Positions 49,907 through 61,331 of a DNA stretch of 64,000 nucleotides are shown one piece after another; the stretch's first letter is position 1, and the number at the start of each line of letters is the position of its first letter. The stretch is from positions 379,606-443,605 of the forward strand of contig JAKOGI010000107.1 in NCBI GenBank assembly GCA_029747015.1, given 5' to 3'. This DNA comes from Carnegiea gigantea (taxonomy: Eukaryota; Streptophyta; Magnoliopsida; Caryophyllales; Cactaceae). The position numbers and the translations under genes were made by a program. The notes under the pieces were generated by a model. That model searched no databases. It had not been told where the DNA came from and saw only the letters and a list, made by a program, of their open reading frames with translations.

Positions 49907-52865
49907 ATGGAAACTCACCATCTAAATGCATGGAAGATGAGATCCGCAAGTGATGAATCAAAAACTCATCTGAAAAAATATTCAGAAAACCTTAAACCTA
50001 ATATTAGTGAGTCAGAATACATATTTAGGGAGCAGTAAATCATAAATATCTGTTTCTGTCAACACATTCACAATAAAACACTTAATTTGTTGTTGTTTAA
50101 TATCATGCAAAACACTTTTATCTACATTTCTAAAGAAAACCAAAAAAAGAAAAGAAAAGCAGAAAGTGTCATTGCACACAACATATGCATGTCAGTGACC
50201 TACATATGTTCTTGTAGTGAGCTATGAAACATATGTAATAAGCATTAAATTAGTAAAATGCCTTCCTGCTATCATAATGACAATACTGAACATCAGTCTA
50301 AATTTCCTCAATGAATATGCTATAGTGAGTTGTACCTTATATTCCAGTGAGCCATGATTTGAATTTAGTGAGCGGTACCTTATATTCTAGTGTACAGTCA
50401 AGAATTCCAATCTCTTTTTATATACTATTTCATATATCTAGTGAGCTGTACCTTATATTCTAGTGAGCTGTACCTTATATTTTCAGAACACAGCTCTACA
50501 TGCTATAGTGAGCTGTAGCTTATATTCTAGTGAGCCATGACTTGACTTTAGTAAGCTGTACCTTTTATTCTAGTGTGCTATCACATGTACTGTAATATTA
50601 ACATTAACATTACGTATAATACTATTGATAGATCAAAAGAAAAAGGTTCAAGCACAACCCTCAAGATATAATTATAGAAGTTGTCAGAGAGATTTCTTAT
50701 GATCCAGTGAACTTCAGGTAGTCACATTTCAAATATATCCAAACACACACAATATAGCTCATTGCACTAAATTGTATTTTTCTTTTTAATTGATGCCCGA
50801 AGAAAACAGAAATGGAAAATGATCAAAATAAGACAAAATGATACAAATCAAGGAATGGAAAAGGATACTACTCATAGTGCAGGACAAGGCATGTCTACAT
50901 TATGTAAGTTTATAAGTAAGGAGCTTAATTGCATATGTAGTGAGCAGAAATTGTAGTAAAATAAGTTGTACCTTATATTCTAGGTTAACTGCTGCCAATT
51001 AGTAACCTATACACTATGCTTTGGTGAGCTATGATATATGTTTAGTGAGTAGTATGGAAATTCATCTTCTTTATTCTTATGATGTACCATGTGCAGTTAA
51101 GCATTCCAATCTCTTTTGGTATACTAGTTCATATGTCTAGTAAGTTCATCTCATATTTTAATCAGGAAGTAAACTATACATCTAAAATTAGATTTAATGA
51201 GTTGAACTGCATTTATAATGAGCAGACAATTTATTTTAGTGAGCAGAAAGTGTACTGAACTGTAACTATATATAGAGAGCTCCATATTAGATTAAATATT
51301 GCACATTTATTGAGTTATACATCTTGTTCACTTATATAAAGTACCATGTACAGCTATAAAAGAAGCAAACAAGTCAACTCCACGTTATACTCGACCAGTC
51401 TCTACAGCTTGAAAAGGACCAGAAAAAACTGTCCACACCGAAAAAACAAAACCTCTAAAGGAAAAACTAGCTTATCAAGTACTACTCCAAAGAAAAGAAG
51501 GGTGAAACAAGAAGTAAGAAAGAATAAAAATATTTGCAACAGTCTAATTAGTTTAGAAGGCAAGCAGCAACAACAGATGAGCCTGAAAAAAAGCTATGCA
51601 TGCTGTGGAAGAATCATAAGCCACTTAACAAGGAAAGGGAGACCAAGAATTGCAGAAAATAGCTAAACCACCTCAACAAAAGATTCCCACAACAGAAAAC
51701 AAACAAAAGGTGGTGCAGAAAAAACAAAAAAGGAGTCAAAGAAGAATGAGGCATAATAGAAGATTTCCAAAAGAAAAGCACAATAGGGGGAAAGAAGAAT
51801 GCAGAGTACAGCATCCCCAAAAGTTCCAAAAAACACTGCTCAAGAAAGCTCAAAGAAAATAATCACCGACATTCATCGATAATTTTCAGAAGAAACAGTT
51901 GACACCATAGAGGACACAACTTATAAAATGCCTCCCCATGGGTATAGAGATGAATCTAACTTTGAAGATGAAGTGTTGGTAAAAAGAATTAAGAAAATAA
52001 AACAAGCATCAAAACCTAGATTAAAGCAAATCCAAATGAGATCAAAAAATGTGCTATGGCAAAAGCTGAAAAGAGAGAGGCAAGCTGTCCAGAAAAGTCC
52101 AAGTCCTGTAAAGCGTGGATAACTTTTAGTTTTGCAACATGATCAACAAAAGAAATCCCCAAAATAGCAAGCAAATACTACCATTCGTGTTCAAGATCTA
52201 AAGTCTGTGCAAAAACCTGTAGAGGCAGACATAAAACATAAAAAGATTTTCTAGACTAGAATGTCGCCAGCATGGTTTGTTACAATGATAGAGAAGTTCA
52301 ATGAGGCATAGAAACAAGCAATATGCGATATGGGTTTTGGAGGATCCCTGCATTTCCAAGTAACTGAATTACCAGCAGATTTATATAAATGGCTTGCAGA
52401 TAGTTTTGACCCCTAATCAGTTACATTGTACATAACTGCCAATAAGAAGATAGAGATAGGACCAATGAATGTGAATCTCACATTGGCACTCCCAGTTGGT
52501 GGAAGAAAGATTGAAGAGTTTTATGGAAAAAAGCCAAAAGACCCTAAATACAATGAAGTCCTCTCAGCATGGAGAAAGGACTGGAATCTATAAGATGAGA
52601 CCCCAAAACTCAGCTAAATGCCACAATACATACTGAGCTAGGCTGATGTAGGGGAAAGTTTCAAAAGAAACTTTGTGTTGTACATGGTCTCTTATTTCTT
52701 CAACGGTTGGAAGAATACACATTGCGCACCCTTTTTTGCAAAGAATGTTGTGAATATTGAAGACATAGCAACAATTGATTGGTTTCAGTACACCGATGAC
52801 AGATTATGTGAATCTGTCAAAAAGAGGGCTTCAAACTTTGTTGGGTCTATTCTCTTCTTGATGGC
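49907..52865 (+). pseudogene. decayed Ulp1/KI-MULE-type gene, 5' part
   Basis: Likely exons separated by repeat-filled introns are 49907-50006 (METHHLNAWKM; donor GTGAGT), 50632-50717, 50810-50903 and 51354 to about 52865. The first three are tentative because phases do not all agree. The last begins with a Lys-rich, low-complexity stretch and then reads CDMGFGGSLHFQVTELPADL, YKWLADSFDP, IEIGPMNVNLTLALPVGG and DWFQYTDDRLCESVKKRASN. These are typical of the N-terminal region of plant proteins annotated as Ulp1-protease-like and often carried by Mutator-like elements. Several in-frame stops (52308, 52416, 52591 and others nearby) show decay. A plant-mobile-domain protein is an alternative reading. 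Confidence 0.6.
50005..51260 (+). repeat. AGTGAGC repeat family, dispersed copies in introns
   Basis: About twenty direct copies of AGTGAGC followed by AGAAC or TGTACCTTATATT-type tails, irregularly spaced at 20-120 bp. The first copy coincides with the GTGAGT donor of the first coding exon. All copies lie between the exon-like segments. Dense groups lie at 50325-50570 and 50938-51060. Confidence 0.85.
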
Positions 52866-52918
52866 AAGTTCCTTCTATTCGATCAGAATATCATATTTTC
52901 AGTGTGCACAACATCACC

Positions 52919-53085
52919 TTTAGTGAGCAGAACATATATTTTAGTGAGCAGAACAATATATTTAGCGAGCAGAACATATATCTTAGTGAGCAGAACATTC
53001 ATTTTAGTGAGCAAAACATATATTTTAGTGAGTAGAACATGTATTTTAGTGAACAAAACATTATTTTTGGTGAACTAAGGAGAAC
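52919..53085 (+). repeat. AGTGAGC repeats, tandem array of 21-22 bp units
   Basis: Seven to eight head-to-tail units of AGTGAGCAGAACATATATTT with a few substitutions, lying just after the large exon of the Ulp1-like pseudogene. Confidence 0.95.
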
Positions 53086-53144
53086 CTATTCATGATTGAC
53101 AATTGTCTACTACATTTAGGTATAATGATCATTTTTGTGAGCAC

Positions 53145-54429
53145 TGTTGTGTTAAAAATGTACCGCAAGTGCACGGTGCCGGTTGTAGCCAGCAAAGGCA
53201 AGTACGGGTCGTATCCGCAGGGAACTTGGTTTCAATCACCGAATCAACCTTTAACACTTAATCTAGGCTTAAGCCTAATGGAGTGAGCTTAGCTGATTCT
53301 ATTTCTATTGGGTCTAAATCAATTATGAAGAGAATCCTGGATTGGGGTTCACCACACTATGATGTTCCTTAAAAAGAAAACTAGGTTATGTGAATCTGCC
53401 CGCAAGATAATTAAAATGGGATGATTACCAATTAAAAGCATCTACGCCTTCTTTCAAAGGTCATTAGACTGGTCAGGTTACTCTAGTTATCTATTTTCAT
53501 GAAACTAGAATCTCAAGACCACAAGATCGTGTAATTTTAATTCCCGATTAAAACCCCAACTACTTTCGTGTCAAGTAATTCAACCGCTCACAAAGCTACT
53601 CTAAGTAAAGGACCTACTTTCGTTAGTCTCCTAAAGCCTAGTTAAGAACATGAATTTAACCCTCTCAGGCAATTCATTGAACACCTGGCATGCTAAGTGA
53701 GAAATCAATTATACTTCAGGCATAAATTCACAAAAACCTAGAAATGACAATCAAAATCACATCATAAGGGCTACACCCAATCCAAGATGAACAAACTTAG
53801 CCGCTAAACATTGTTCTAATCAAAATCACAACTTCAATCAATAACAATAACATGCCAAGGAGTGCGAAACTTGAATTAAAACGTAAGAGAAAGGGTAGAA
53901 AAGTGTACTATGAATAATTTGCTGCGATAATCTTCCGAAGGCGTAAACGGAATCCAATCCAAAGCTTTGAATTCAATAACAACAAAAAGTAAACCTAAGA
54001 ACCCTAGAAGTCGCCTATCTCGAGAGAGGAGAAGAAATTAGAATCCAAAAACTCCGATTACAACGCACGCAAATCGATAAAACGGGAGAAACTAAAGTGG
54101 CAGTGCCACCAGGCACGGGTCCCCCGTGCCACTTTTCTGACTTTTGTTTCTTCGCTTCTTTGGGTGGCACGCTCGTGCCACCTAGCCTGAAATCACCGTG
54201 CCGCCTACTTTAGCTCAAGATTGTTCCTTTTTGCTCCAATTTAGCGCGGCATTGGCTTGTTTTCCTCATTTATTCAAGTCAGATTCCTGTAAACACGAAA
54301 ACACAACTTTTAGGTGGATTTGAGATAAACAACGAATAATCGACCTCTAAACTCACGAAATTATACCAGAAACTGCCGAGTTAAGAGGTAAAAACCATGT
54401 CTAAAAGTGTGTAAAATAGAGGTTTATCA
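53145..54429 (-). repeat. 3' LTR of the pol-less element
   Basis: 1,285 bp, TGTTGTGTTAAA to GGTTTATCA. It contains GGCACGG/CCGTGCC words at 54105-54205, and lacks 5 bases at the centre of the palindrome that are present in the 5' LTR. Confidence 0.95.
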
Positions 54430-54440
54430 ACTCCCCCGTG
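54430..54440 (-). other. polypurine tract of the pol-less element
   Basis: Minus strand reads CACGGGGGAGT immediately before the 3' LTR. Confidence 0.85.
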
Positions 54441-56267
54441 CTTGTCTCTTGCTTGTCCCCAAGCAAGGCTAGAACATGAATGAACAGAAAAGGGGGTCGA
54501 TAACCTTTAGCAACTCGCCTCCTCAGGCAAGGTCAATCGGGGATCAGTCGAATCAAACACAGTTGTGCACAACCAATGGAATAATTTGAGGCATAAATAC
54601 AATTTGCGACATTCAGTTCAAATCATTGGAGGACTACATGTTCAAGTTAACACACCGTCAAACTATATCGCCCCCCTCCCCAATCATGATGCATCTAAAC
54701 AAGTAGTGGGCTAGTTGGCTTGGTAGTGACTCTCATAGGGGGGAACAAAGTATATGCACTCCCTCACATGTGTTTAGAATATAAATAGGTTCACTCAACT
54801 CTCTTCCACTGAAACTACCATAAGTTTGGTAGAATTTTCAATTCTCCACCGCTAAAATGCAAAATACACAACAATAATCAAGAGGACTTTGTAGGGTTGA
54901 AATGGGGCTAAGGGTACAGGTGAGAGAGGGACAAACAGTTTGGGAAATGTGGAGCTAAAAGCCATAGCTAGTGAGCAATCAACACTTAAACAAATTACAT
55001 CGCACTCTCAATATGATTACAAACACGCTCTAAACCCATGGGATTATCGAGAAGACACTAGATTAACATGCCAAACACTTTTATTTCTGATTTTTGTGTT
55101 CTTGCTCTTTGGGGGTTTTTTTTTTTTTCTTTTTTGAACGGAACAAGAAAGAGAGTGATTGGCACGCACAATAGCAATAAGCAAGTTTCCCGAATGATGA
55201 CCATGATACATCCCATTACATGCCAAAGTAACCACAACAATACCCAAAAATTACCCGCAAAACAGTGAAGTGTTGCTCTACTGGCTTTGGCTTAAAAGTA
55301 GGAGATGTGTTTAGGCCAAAAGCTAGCAGGGAAAGGTTCACAACAAAACAGGTAAGGCTCAAAGGGGTAAGCAAGGGGTAAACATTACACAACAGGTGGC
55401 AGTTTGGCGATGTAGCTCAAAAACAAATGAATGCCTCTATCATTTTTATTGCTGTATACATGCTAAATGCGATTTCAAACAGAATCCAACCAAGTTCTAG
55501 AGATGTTGTTATGGAAGAGACACACATGAAAAAGAAATGAGACAAAATTGATGAATTAGTCTATAGTCTCAAAGTCTTACGGGTCACACTACCAAATAGC
55601 ACAACCAACCCCAAAGATATCCTACTTGAAAGGAGTAATCATTCATGACAAGGGGGTTTCAAGGGCAAACAGGAATGCGAACTGAACAATGTGGTCACAA
55701 AAATTTCAACATCATCAAGCAAATATTTTTTTCCACAAAGAACCCACAAGCATACACAACTAAGTCAACCAACTGATCCACAAAGCCTCGGTCATCGTCA
55801 TAGGAGGGGTTTTCAAAACCCTTTTTTTTTTTTTTGCTTTTGGGAAAGATGAAAGCAATAAAGCACCCTAAGCAGGAGTGGATAGATGAAGAGAAGAGTT
55901 GAAAGAATTACCTCGCAGTCTTGTAATGCTCCACTCAACAGACGTCCACTTGAAGCCAAGGGTTAGAAAATAAAACAAAAATAAAAACAAAAATATATAT
56001 ACAATGCAATACCTAACTATATGCGCTATCCTACATGCAAAATGAAATGAAATAGAAATAGAAAAATGAAATGAAAGCTAATGCATGCGGGGATGCAATA
56101 TACAGATGGGTATGTACAAATCACCACGAACCACAAACTACCACGAACCACAAACTACCACCGAACACTCGTGAGCTCACCCCCCATACCTAAACTGTTC
56201 ATTGTCCCCAATGAAAAAGATAGGAAGAGAGACAGAACAAGTGGGGAAAGGGGGGAACAGAAAGCAG
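54441..56267 (-). other. noncoding 3' internal region of the pol-less element
   Basis: No ORF with family resemblance. It contains T runs on the plus strand (near 55112-55130 and 55820-55835) and otherwise mixed composition. It corresponds to the long untranslated region between the ORF1-like gene and the 3' LTR. Confidence 0.6.
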
Positions 56268-58037
56268 TCACTGGGTCCCATCGAGCCCAGGGGGAGGCCA
56301 AAAGGGTGGGGGAAAGGGATAGAAATGGGAGGAACTACCCTGGACAAAGGGTAGGGTGGATGAAGAACCTGCCGGGGCGCCAGGGAAAGAGCGAAAATGC
56401 TCCTCCAGCTGCCGAATCGTCTCGGACTGACGCCAAAGCAGTTCGTTCATCCTACGCCTCTCCTCATACTCATGGGCCTCGCGAATGACCCGCTCCTCCT
56501 CACGCTGAATCCTCCTCAACTCCCTTTGCTCCTGGCGGTCAATATAACCGCGAAAATGGCTCACCCCCTCCTCTATGGAATCTATGCGCCCAGAAATGCG
56601 TAGGATATCGCGGCTCATGCTGCTAAAACCCTCTCTAAGACCCGATACCTCCATTTGGAGGTTCGAGAAAGACTGAAGGAACGTGGGGTCAAGCGGCAGA
56701 TAAGCGGCGGGAGGAGGACCCACCCATGGAATGGGGGAATGGTGGGTGAAGGGGTGGTGGTGGTGGAATGGGCTCATGAGGAGTAGGGGCTCCACTACTC
56801 GCGGCCGCAGCCTCGGGAGCGTCATCGCCCTCATCACTCCTCTCCGCACTCTCCTCGCTTTCCTCTCCCTCATCTAAGTCCAGATCAGTGGCCAACTGCT
56901 CCTCGTTAGGAAGAACAGTGGCCCTAATAATGCGCCCGTCGCAATTTCAGTTTCTTTTATTGGCGACCATGGTGCGCTCAGAGTTGGGAAGGTTGAAAAG
57001 GATGGTCTTATGGTGGGGTATCTAATGGTTTCACCTCGGGTATCTATGATATGCATGTGGTGAAGGGTACCGAGGTCGAGGTGACTACCCAGAAAATGGG
57101 GCTCGAGAGAAGAGAGTCTCAAACCGTAGCCTAAGGCAATAGCGATGGCGGTAATAGTACTGCCGATGCTAAGGACATTTCTGTTACTAGGTTTGGCTAC
57201 CTCCGCCAGGTGGCGGATTATAAAGGCCCCCGTGTTGAGAGGGGTGCCTGACAGAGTGCACCAGATAATAAACAGTTCGGCCTTCCGACAACCATTCTGG
57301 TTGTCGTTGCGACCGAAAACAATGTTCGCCGTTAGGCGCTGAAGGTACCGAAGGTTGACATTACAAATGTCGGTAGCCTTGGCCTGTCGAGGGTCAAAGA
57401 CCCTGGGTCGCCCCCACCTATCAGTATACTCTTTCCGTTTGGTGCAGTTGATGCTCAAGCAAACGGGGTCAGGTCGCCACAAAGAGGGTACGTCCCTATA
57501 TGCCCCATCGGCCACCGAGAGTCGCAAGAGGTCATTAAACATTCTCAGACTCGTCCAGTGATCAACGTTAAACATTCGAAAATAAATGGTGACTTCCTGA
57601 CCATTACAACTACCATCCCAATCAACAGTTAACGAACTCAAAAACTCGACCATAAGGCGGTCATAGGATGTGTATTGCATGTTAATATAATCAGTCCACC
57701 CTAATCGACCAAACAGAGTCAACATGTCATCCAACATTCCTAAGGTTCGCAAGGAATCAGCATGAAAGAATTTTTGCTCACTAGCATGCCTAGTTGCTAA
57801 AAGCTCATAACGAGACTTTTGCTCATCAGAAATAAAGTGCATGCCCCTAGTACTAGCAGGTAATACGAGAGGGAAAGCATCTTTGGTACCTTTTGCCGCA
57901 GTAAGCGCTGTAGATGACGAGGTTGCTGTAGATGTTTTCTTGGGGAGTGATGGAGTCTTGGAAGTCTCTCCAATTCGTTTCCTACCCATTGCTGAAATAG
58001 CGACAGATCTGGACCCAAGAGGAGGTGAAAAGAGCAA
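56268..58037 (-). pseudogene. ATHILA-ORF1-like protein gene, broken
   Basis: Minus strand. The 58037-56874 frame (387 aa) resembles the plant ATHILA ORF-1 family (function unknown), with FHADSLRTLGMLDDMLTLFG, VTIYFRMFNVDHW, LQRLTANIVFGR, LFIIWCTLSGTPLNTGAFI and GSTITAIAIALGYGL in the expected order. The likely initiator is internal, at MGRKRIGE, with a basic Ser/Thr-rich N-terminus. Near 57,025 the sensible frame shifts; an in-frame TGA near 56,950 and an acidic, Pro-rich stretch (56689-56895) are read in the other frame. The original frame resumes near 56,700 with an Arg/Glu-rich probable coiled coil (REEERVIREAHEYEERRRM). A TAG lies at 56876-56874. It sits in the position where other Athila elements carry env-like genes. 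Confidence 0.75.
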
Positions 58038-58329
58038 GAGTAAGGTCAGTTTCGCTCTCTACAACCTTGAACCTCAACAATGGAGGTTTTGGGTTTTAGA
58101 GAGAGAAAGTGAGATGGGGTTGGAGGAGTGTGAGATGAAAAGGGGAGGAATTGGTAGGGTAGAGTGAATGGGGGTGAAAAGGTTGAAGATTTTGGCAACA
58201 AATTGAGGGAGTAAGATTGAGTGGGGATAGAGAGAGAGAGAGGAAACCGCAGTAGAGAGAGAAAGAGGGGGTGAGGCGAATGGAAGAAGGAGGAAGAAGA
58301 AGAAATCGCGAACCGGCAATTTTTAATGA

Positions 58330-58602
58330 GGCACGGTCGTGCCATACGGCACGGTCTGACCGTGCCACTTCGCTGCCCGGCCGTTCGTTCTCCCTTTTTT
58401 TTTGGGGGGGGAAGAGAAGAGAGATAAGGGGCACGGTCGTGTGAAAGGGCACGGTTACACCGTGCCAAATCTCTGGATCCCTGTTCCTTCCCCTTTTGGG
58501 TTTTGGGGGGAAAGAGAAGACTGTCACGGTCGTGCCGTTAAGCACGGTCACACAGTGCCGTATCCCTGCTTCTGTGTTCCTGCTCCTTTTTTTTTTTTTT
58601 TG
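58330..58602. repeat. three tandem ~100-bp units with GC palindromes
   Basis: Units start at about 58330, 58430 and 58523. Each begins with GCACGGTCGTG(CC), then a GCACGGT...ACCGTGCC inverted pair, then a pyrimidine-rich part, then a T or T/G homopolymer followed by GGGAAAGA-like sequence. Single-stranded RNA of this region could form stacked hairpins. It lies between the post-pol motif and the ORF1-like gene. Confidence 0.88.
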
Positions 58603-58614
58603 GGAAAGCAATAA

Positions 58615-58642
58615 AGTTTGGGTTGCCTCCCAAGAAGCGCTT
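58615..58642 (-). other. conserved post-pol motif
   Basis: Minus strand reads AAGCGCTTCTTGGGAGGCAA then CCCAAACT. It matches the motif at 10783-10815 in the old Athila-like element and marks the right-hand side of the pol deletion. Confidence 0.7.
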
Positions 58643-58665
58643 GTTTTAGGTCCTTAGCTTGACCT

Positions 58666-61042
58666 TTACCTCCTAATGGTGAACGGCGATAACGCGGGAG
58701 GTGTAGAAATTGGTGTATAGAATGGTGGAGCGGGTTCAACTAACTCCCCAGTATCAGCAGAGATGGCCCCCGAAGTAGATGGGATCAGTAGCGGATCCTT
58801 AAACGCTGTGGGCCATACGTAGGGGCATCCATCCCCATCAAAAACCTCGACCCTCGAGGCAGTAGCAGAAGGAATGGGTGGCATGGGCGCAACAGGAGAG
58901 GGACAGATGACGGGCGCCGATGGGAGGCAGAAATCCACCCTCTTTCCAAGTATCTCGAACGAGATTGTGCCGGCCTTTACGTCTATCTTCGCCCCGGCGG
59001 TAGCCATAAAAGGTCGTCCCAGTATGATAGGCGTATGAGAACTCTCGTCCATGTCCAGGACGAGAAAATCGCAAGGGATGACGAACTCACCCACCTTAAC
59101 TGGGACATCCTCCAAAATGCCTATAGGTCTCCTGGTGGAGCCATCAGCCAGCTGAACGGATATGGTGGTGGGGGTGAGTTTCAGCGACCTCAGCTTCCGG
59201 TAGAGGGAGAGGGACATTAAACTCACGCCGGCCCCCAGGTCGCAGAGCGCTCCTCTATTTGCACATCCCCAATGCAGCAAGGGATGGAAAAATCACCCGG
59301 GTCTTGCAGCTTGGCAGGTGACTGTAGGATTGAGCTGCCCACCCGGCCAATGGACATCACTGATCCTCCTTCGGGCTCACCTTTCTTGGAAAGAAAGTCT
59401 CGCACAAACTGCAGGCAGGAAGGTTCTTGCTGGAGAGCTTCCAAGAAAGGGGTATCAGCATAAACCCGCTTCAGCACTTCTAAGAATCTCGCATATTTGG
59501 GCTCAAGCTGAAATAGCTCGGCCTGGGCCAACCTCCGAGGATAGGGTACTGGTGGCTGGGAGGGACGGAGGGGAGGTGCGGGATGCATTAGCTCCATAGA
59601 GTTCAGCCCCTTCTTATTCTGCTGCTCTTCGGTTCCTATAGAATCATGAACCGAAACTGTATCTTGAAGAACCATCACCGGGCTCTTCTCCAACCCCTCC
59701 CTCACAGTTGAGATAGCATTGACATGACCTCTGGGGTTGGTCTCAGGCTGACTCGGCAGGTGTCCTTGAGGTCGAGAGAGATGGTTAACCTGTTGGGCTA
59801 TCTGGGCGATCTGAGCATCCATCGCCTTTTGATGAGAGGCCATAGCGTCGAACTTGGCATTCAGTTGATTAATCGACTCACTAAGAACCTCATTAGTCTA
59901 AGTTTGTGTCGCGATGAAACGCTCCATGATGCTCTCCAAGTTCGACTTAGGTTAAGGAGGCGGAGGTTGTTGAGGGGCTTGTTGGGGAGCTTGGGCATAA
60001 GGAGCCCTGGATTGGTAACCAGGAGGTTGTGGTTGGGATTGAGAAGGATTGGGAGGCATGGGGTTGTTATTGCGGTAGGAGAAATTTGGATGATTTCTCC
60101 AACCGGGGTTATAGGTGTTTGAGTAGGGGTTGTTTTGCGGGCGTTGACCATAAGTTTGCATTGCATTGGTATGCTCAACGCCTGGGAAAGTGGTTTGGCA
60201 TTCAGTAGCAATGTGGCCTTGAATGCCACAGATCTTACAAAATGCCCCAACCTCATACATGGCGTTGGAAGGACTCCCTGGATGAGGGGTGCCCAACCTA
60301 TCAAACCTCTGAGCAAGGGCATCAACCTTGCTTGCCAACATATCCACAGCATCTATCCCATAAACCCCACTTGCCCTCTTCGGGGTTGCCCTCTCATTGG
60401 ACCAATGGTAGTTGTTGGCAACCATATCCTCAAGCAGGGCCTTGGCCACCTCAATAGATTTCCCCATCAGTGCCCCCCAGCAGCAGCATCAATTGACATC
60501 TTGAGGGACTGATTCAGACCATTGTAGAAGGTCTGGATGAGGAGCCAATCAGGGACTCCATGGTGGGGGCATTGGCGTTGCAAATCTTTAAATCGTTCCC
60601 ACGCCTCGTACAGAGATTCGGTATGCAGCTGAACGAATGAAGTAATGTCGGCCCGCAGCTTGGCCGTCTTCCCTGGGGGGAAGTATTTGCTCAGAAACGC
60701 CTTGGAGAGCGCATCCCATATGCCGAAAGTGTTTGGCTTCTCATTTTGGAGCCAGTCTCTTGCTCTGTCCCTCAAGGAGAATGGGAAGAGCCTCAGTCGA
60801 ATGACGTCGGTGGGGACCCCATTGAGCTTAATAGTATCACACTTCGCAAGGAAATTGCGAAGGTGCATATTGGGATTCTCAGAAGGGTGCCCACCGAACT
60901 GGTCTCGCTCCACTAGCGAGATAAGGGCCGGGCGCAGCTCGAAATTGTTCACCTCAACCGCGGGGTTCACTATAGAAGAGGTGATACCCGACGACTGAGG
61001 CATTGCATAGTCCCTTAGGACGCGGTTGTCTTGCGCCGCCAT
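58666..61042 (-). pseudogene. gag-protease of the pol-less element, broken
   Basis: Gag starts at ATG 61042 (MAAQDNRVLRDY); an upstream in-frame ATG exists but the sequence before MAAQ is not gag-like. Capsid-domain strings include RLRLFPFSLRDRARDWL and IWDALSKAFLSKYFPPGKTA. A frameshift falls in a C run at 60473-60478. The frame from 60467 then has a CCHC knuckle CKICGIQGHIATEC (60239-60198) and a Pro/Gln-rich tail, followed by in-frame TAA (59954-59952) and TAG (59900-59898). A second frameshift near 59250 precedes the protease, with active site ALCDLGAGVSLM and ILGRPFMATAGAKIDV. Gag packages RNA and protease matures gag, but this copy makes neither intact. Confidence 0.88.
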
Positions 61043-61308
61043 TGTAGATTCTGCTTGTTTCTTCTTTCGTGCGCCGCTTTGCTTGCGAGCAGTGGCTTCG
61101 ATTTCAGGATTCAGGGGAAGCAAGTGGTGACTCCCCTGACTGCGCCTGTGCATACAAAGCCAAAAACTATACCAAGCGTAAGCAGGCTCAAGCAAGAGTA
61201 AAAACAAGCAAGAAGGAGGAAAAAGGGGAAAGGGAAAAAGGAAAAGAAAAAGGAAAAGCCTAATCTCAAGCGTTTAAGATCGCTTTCGATGTTGAAATCA
61301 AACAAGTT

Positions 61309-61328
61309 CCCCGGCAACGGTGCCAAAA
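61309..61328 (-). other. primer-binding site of the pol-less element
   Basis: Minus strand reads TTTTGGCACCGTTGCCGGGG just after the 5' LTR. This form is typical of the Athila/Tat group. Confidence 0.85.
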
Positions 61329-61331
61329 ACT

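Noticed and set aside
51614..51853. Minus-strand Phe/Leu-rich ORF
   Set aside because: Antisense shadow of a Lys-rich exon stretch in the Ulp1-like pseudogene.
52919..53085. CRISPR-like array
   Set aside because: Units of 21-22 bp are contiguous without unique spacers, and the context is a plant intron.
58046..58614. Minus-strand ORFs of 140-171 codons upstream of the ORF1-like gene
   Set aside because: They run through the GC-palindrome array and homopolymers with Ser/Pro/Phe bias. They probably represent leader sequence.
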